Below, piece by piece: positions 62,424 to 64,000 of a stretch of DNA of 64,000 nt. The stretch is from Amycolatopsis nivea (GTDB lineage Bacteria; Actinomycetota; Actinomycetes; Mycobacteriales; Pseudonocardiaceae). Position numbers and translations under genes: made by a program. A model generated the notes under the pieces. That model made no database searches, had not been told where the DNA came from, and saw only the letters and a list, made by a program, of their open reading frames with translations. The stretch covers positions 124,001-188,000 of the forward strand of contig NZ_SDLT01000014.1 in NCBI RefSeq assembly GCF_004522235.1, read 5' to 3'. How positions within the stretch are numbered: the stretch's first letter is position 1; each line of letters opens with the position of its first letter.

Positions 62424-63716
62424 ATGCGAGTCGTGATCGTCGGCGGCGGGTTCGCCGGGTACCACGCGGCGCACAAACTGCTGCGCACCCTCGGGGACCG
62501 CGCCGAGATCGTCGTGCTGAACCCCACCGACTATTTCCTGTACCTGCCGTTGCTGCCGGAGGTGGCCAGCGGGATCGTCGACCCCCGGCACGTCGCGGTG
62601 TCCATTCCGGACACTCTGCGCGGCGTGCGGCTGGCGCTGGGCACCGCCGAATCGGTCGACCTCGACGCCCGCACCGTGACCTACACCGACCCCGAGGACC
62701 GCGAGCGGAAGCTGGACTACGACCGGCTGATCCTCGCCGCGGGCAGCGTCAACAAGCTGCTGCCGATCCCCGGCGTCGCCGAGTGCGCGCACGGTTTCCG
62801 GGGCCTGCCCGAAGCGCTGTACCTGCGCGACCACGTCACCCGGCAGATCGAACTGGCCGCCGCGACCGACGACCAGGCCGAGCGCGACGCCCGGTGCACG
62901 TTCGTCGTCGTCGGCGCGGGGTACACCGGCACGGAGGTCGCCGCGCAGGGCCCGGAGTTCACCGCCGCCCTCGCGCGCCGCCACCCCGAACTCGAGGGGC
63001 AGCAGATTCGCTGGCTGCTGCTGGACATCGCCGAACGCGTGCTGCCCGAACTGGACCCCCGGCTCGGCGCCACCGCCGACCGGGTGCTGCGCGAGCGCGG
63101 CGTCGAGGTCCGGATGAAGACCTCGGTCGACCAGGCGGACGTCGAAGGCGTCACGCTGACCACGGGCGACGCCGTCCCGACGCACACGCTCGTGTGGTGC
63201 GTGGGCGTCCGCCCCGATCCGCTGGTCTCCGACCTCGGCCTGGAAACCGTGAAGGGCCGGCTGGTCGTCACCCCGGAGCTGAACGTGCCGGGCCGCGACG
63301 ACGTGTTCGCCTGCGGCGACGCGGCAGCGGTGCCGGACCTGACCCGCCCCGGCGAAACCACCCCGATGACCGCGCAACACGCGCAGCGGCAAGGAAAACT
63401 GGCCGGGAACAACGTCGCCGCGTCGCTCGGCGTCGGCCGCGCGCGCAAATACCGGCACCACGACCTCGGCTTCGCGGTCGACCTCGGGTCCGGCCAGGGC
63501 GCGGCCAATCCGCTGCACATCCCGCTGGCGGGCCTTCCCGCCCGGCTGGTGACCCGCGGCTACCACCTGCTGTCGCTGCCGGGAAACCGCCTGCGCACCG
63601 CGACCGACTGGGCGCTGGAGAAGGCGGGCCGGCGACAGACTGTCCAGCTGGGACTCGTCCGTTCCGGCGCGGTCCCGCTGGACACCGCCTCGCCCGAGCT
63701 GCCGCGGACCCGGTGA
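62424..63716 (+). CDS. NDH-2-like FAD/NAD(P) oxidoreductase
   Basis: A 430-residue type II NADH dehydrogenase-like flavoprotein: FAD motif VVIVGGGFAGYHAAHKLL, DYFLYLPLLPEVASGIVDPRH, NAD motif CTFVVVGAGYTGTEVAAQG, and the FAD-binding VFACGDAAAVPDL with PMTAQHAQRQG. It would pass electrons from NADH to quinone, or act as a related reductase. AAGGAGG precedes the ATG. The BaeRF-like gene follows after 33 bp. Confidence 0.9.
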   Translation: MRVVIVGGGFAGYHAAHKLLRTLGDRAEIVVLNPTDYFLYLPLLPEVASGIVDPRHVAVSIPDTLRGVRLALGTAESVDLDARTVTYTDPEDRERKLDYDRLILAAGSVNKLLPIPGVAECAHGFRGLPEALYLRDHVTRQIELAAATDDQAERDARCTFVVVGAGYTGTEVAAQGPEFTAALARRHPELEGQQIRWLLLDIAERVLPELDPRLGATADRVLRERGVEVRMKTSVDQADVEGVTLTTGDAVPTHTLVWCVGVRPDPLVSDLGLETVKGRLVVTPELNVPGRDDVFACGDAAAVPDLTRPGETTPMTAQHAQRQGKLAGNNVAASLGVGRARKYRHHDLGFAVDLGSGQGAANPLHIPLAGLPARLVTRGYHLLSLPGNRLRTATDWALEKAGRRQTVQLGLVRSGAVPLDTASPELPRTR

Positions 63717-63749
63717 GGCTGTCCCGAACCTTGGGAGGAAGAATCCGAA

Positions 63750-64000
63750 ATGGACACACACGAACTGCACGCGCTGCTGACCGACGGACCGTTCGTCTCG
63801 GTGCACTTCGACGAATCGCACGACACCGAGGACGCGGCCAAGCAATTGCGGCTGCGGCTCAAGGAGATCGAGGCCGCGCTCGAGGACCAGGGCGCCGACC
63901 GGCCGAGCGTCGATGCCGTCCTGCGCGCCGTTGAAGAAAGCTCGCCGCCGGTCGGCCGGGCCGGGCGCACCCTCGTCGCCGCGCACGGCAACGTCCTGCT
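63750..64000 (+). CDS. BaeRF/Rv2629-like protein, 3' end outside the window
   Basis: About 84 residues are visible. HALLTDGPFVSVHFDESHDTEDA, AVLRAVEESSPPVGRAGRTL and VAAHGNVLL match the N-terminus of the Rv2629/bacterial eRF1-like family, which has been linked to dormancy in mycobacteria and to release-factor-like folds. The GGGAGGAAG site fits the ATG. Likely co-transcribed with the NDH-2-like gene. Confidence 0.82.
   Translation, partial: MDTHELHALLTDGPFVSVHFDESHDTEDAAKQLRLRLKEIEAALEDQGADRPSVDAVLRAVEESSPPVGRAGRTLVAAHGNVL

Noticed and set aside
1-64000. CRISPR arrays, tRNA or rRNA genes, intact insertion sequences
   Set aside because: No regularly spaced repeats, no tRNA cloverleaf with conserved TTC-type arm, and no transposase were seen by eye on either strand.

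Overview
The window is very GC-rich, uses GTG starts freely, packs genes into ATGA/GTGA/TGATG overlaps, and carries genes typical of filamentous actinomycetes: an enediyne-type polyketide synthase, STAS/RsbW/ANTAR regulators and an Rv2629-like protein. It most resembles a Pseudonocardiaceae genome such as Amycolatopsis. That is a judgement from gene content and style, not from a search. No rRNA, tRNA, CRISPR array or intact insertion sequence was seen.

Left part (1-13.5 kb). A leftward, translationally coupled operon holds an ABC1/UbiB-type kinase, a DUF1702 (UnbL) protein, UnbV, UnbU and the N-terminal two thirds of an iterative enediyne polyketide synthase that runs off the left edge. It is the conserved enediyne warhead cassette. 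unbV carries one TTA codon, so the operon may depend on the bldA tRNA. To its right lie a catalytic-half MetE-like methyltransferase, a luciferase-like flavin oxidoreductase, a secondary-metabolism-flavoured tachylectin/dimethylformamidase-like protein and a DUF1905 protein.

Carbohydrate island (13.7-29.9 kb). Two large secreted GH87-type alpha-1,3-glucanases in tandem face a LacI regulator, a binding protein, two ABC permeases, a cytoplasmic GH13 alpha-glucosidase and a secreted GH29 fucosidase-like enzyme. Together they read as a locus that cuts, imports and hydrolyses an alpha-1,3-glucan. The ABC ATPase is absent and is presumably shared.

Middle part (29.9-50.3 kb). This holds a PucR regulator with small SPOR and CBS proteins, an FdhF/YdeP molybdopterin oxidoreductase whose 3' end is partly duplicated, an FUSC membrane protein, a phosphotransferase, and a PEBP protein. 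A leftward glycerol-type catabolic locus follows: MFS transporter, FGGY kinase, GlpD, an alkyl-DHAP-synthase-like flavoenzyme, a GlpP-family antiterminator, a small monooxygenase and a zinc alcohol dehydrogenase. A strong U-tract hairpin sits just upstream of the MFS gene. Next is an IclR-HutG-amino acid ABC transporter operon, then an FtsX-ectodomain-like protein.

Right part (50.4-64 kb). The Hen1/Pnkp RNA repair pair is followed by a stress-flavoured region: RsbW-like kinase, HhH DNA glycosylase-like protein, tandem universal stress protein, GAF-ANTAR and STAS proteins, a cytochrome P450, PfpI, SRPBCC, an NDH-2-like flavoprotein and a BaeRF/Rv2629-like protein. Six genes there have an upstream G(A/T)TT-or-GTGT, 15-16 bp, GGGTA(A/G/C) motif that fits the sigma-B/sigma-F class of stress promoters. 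A family of 55-bp palindromes (27 + 1 + 27) occurs four times in non-coding gaps.
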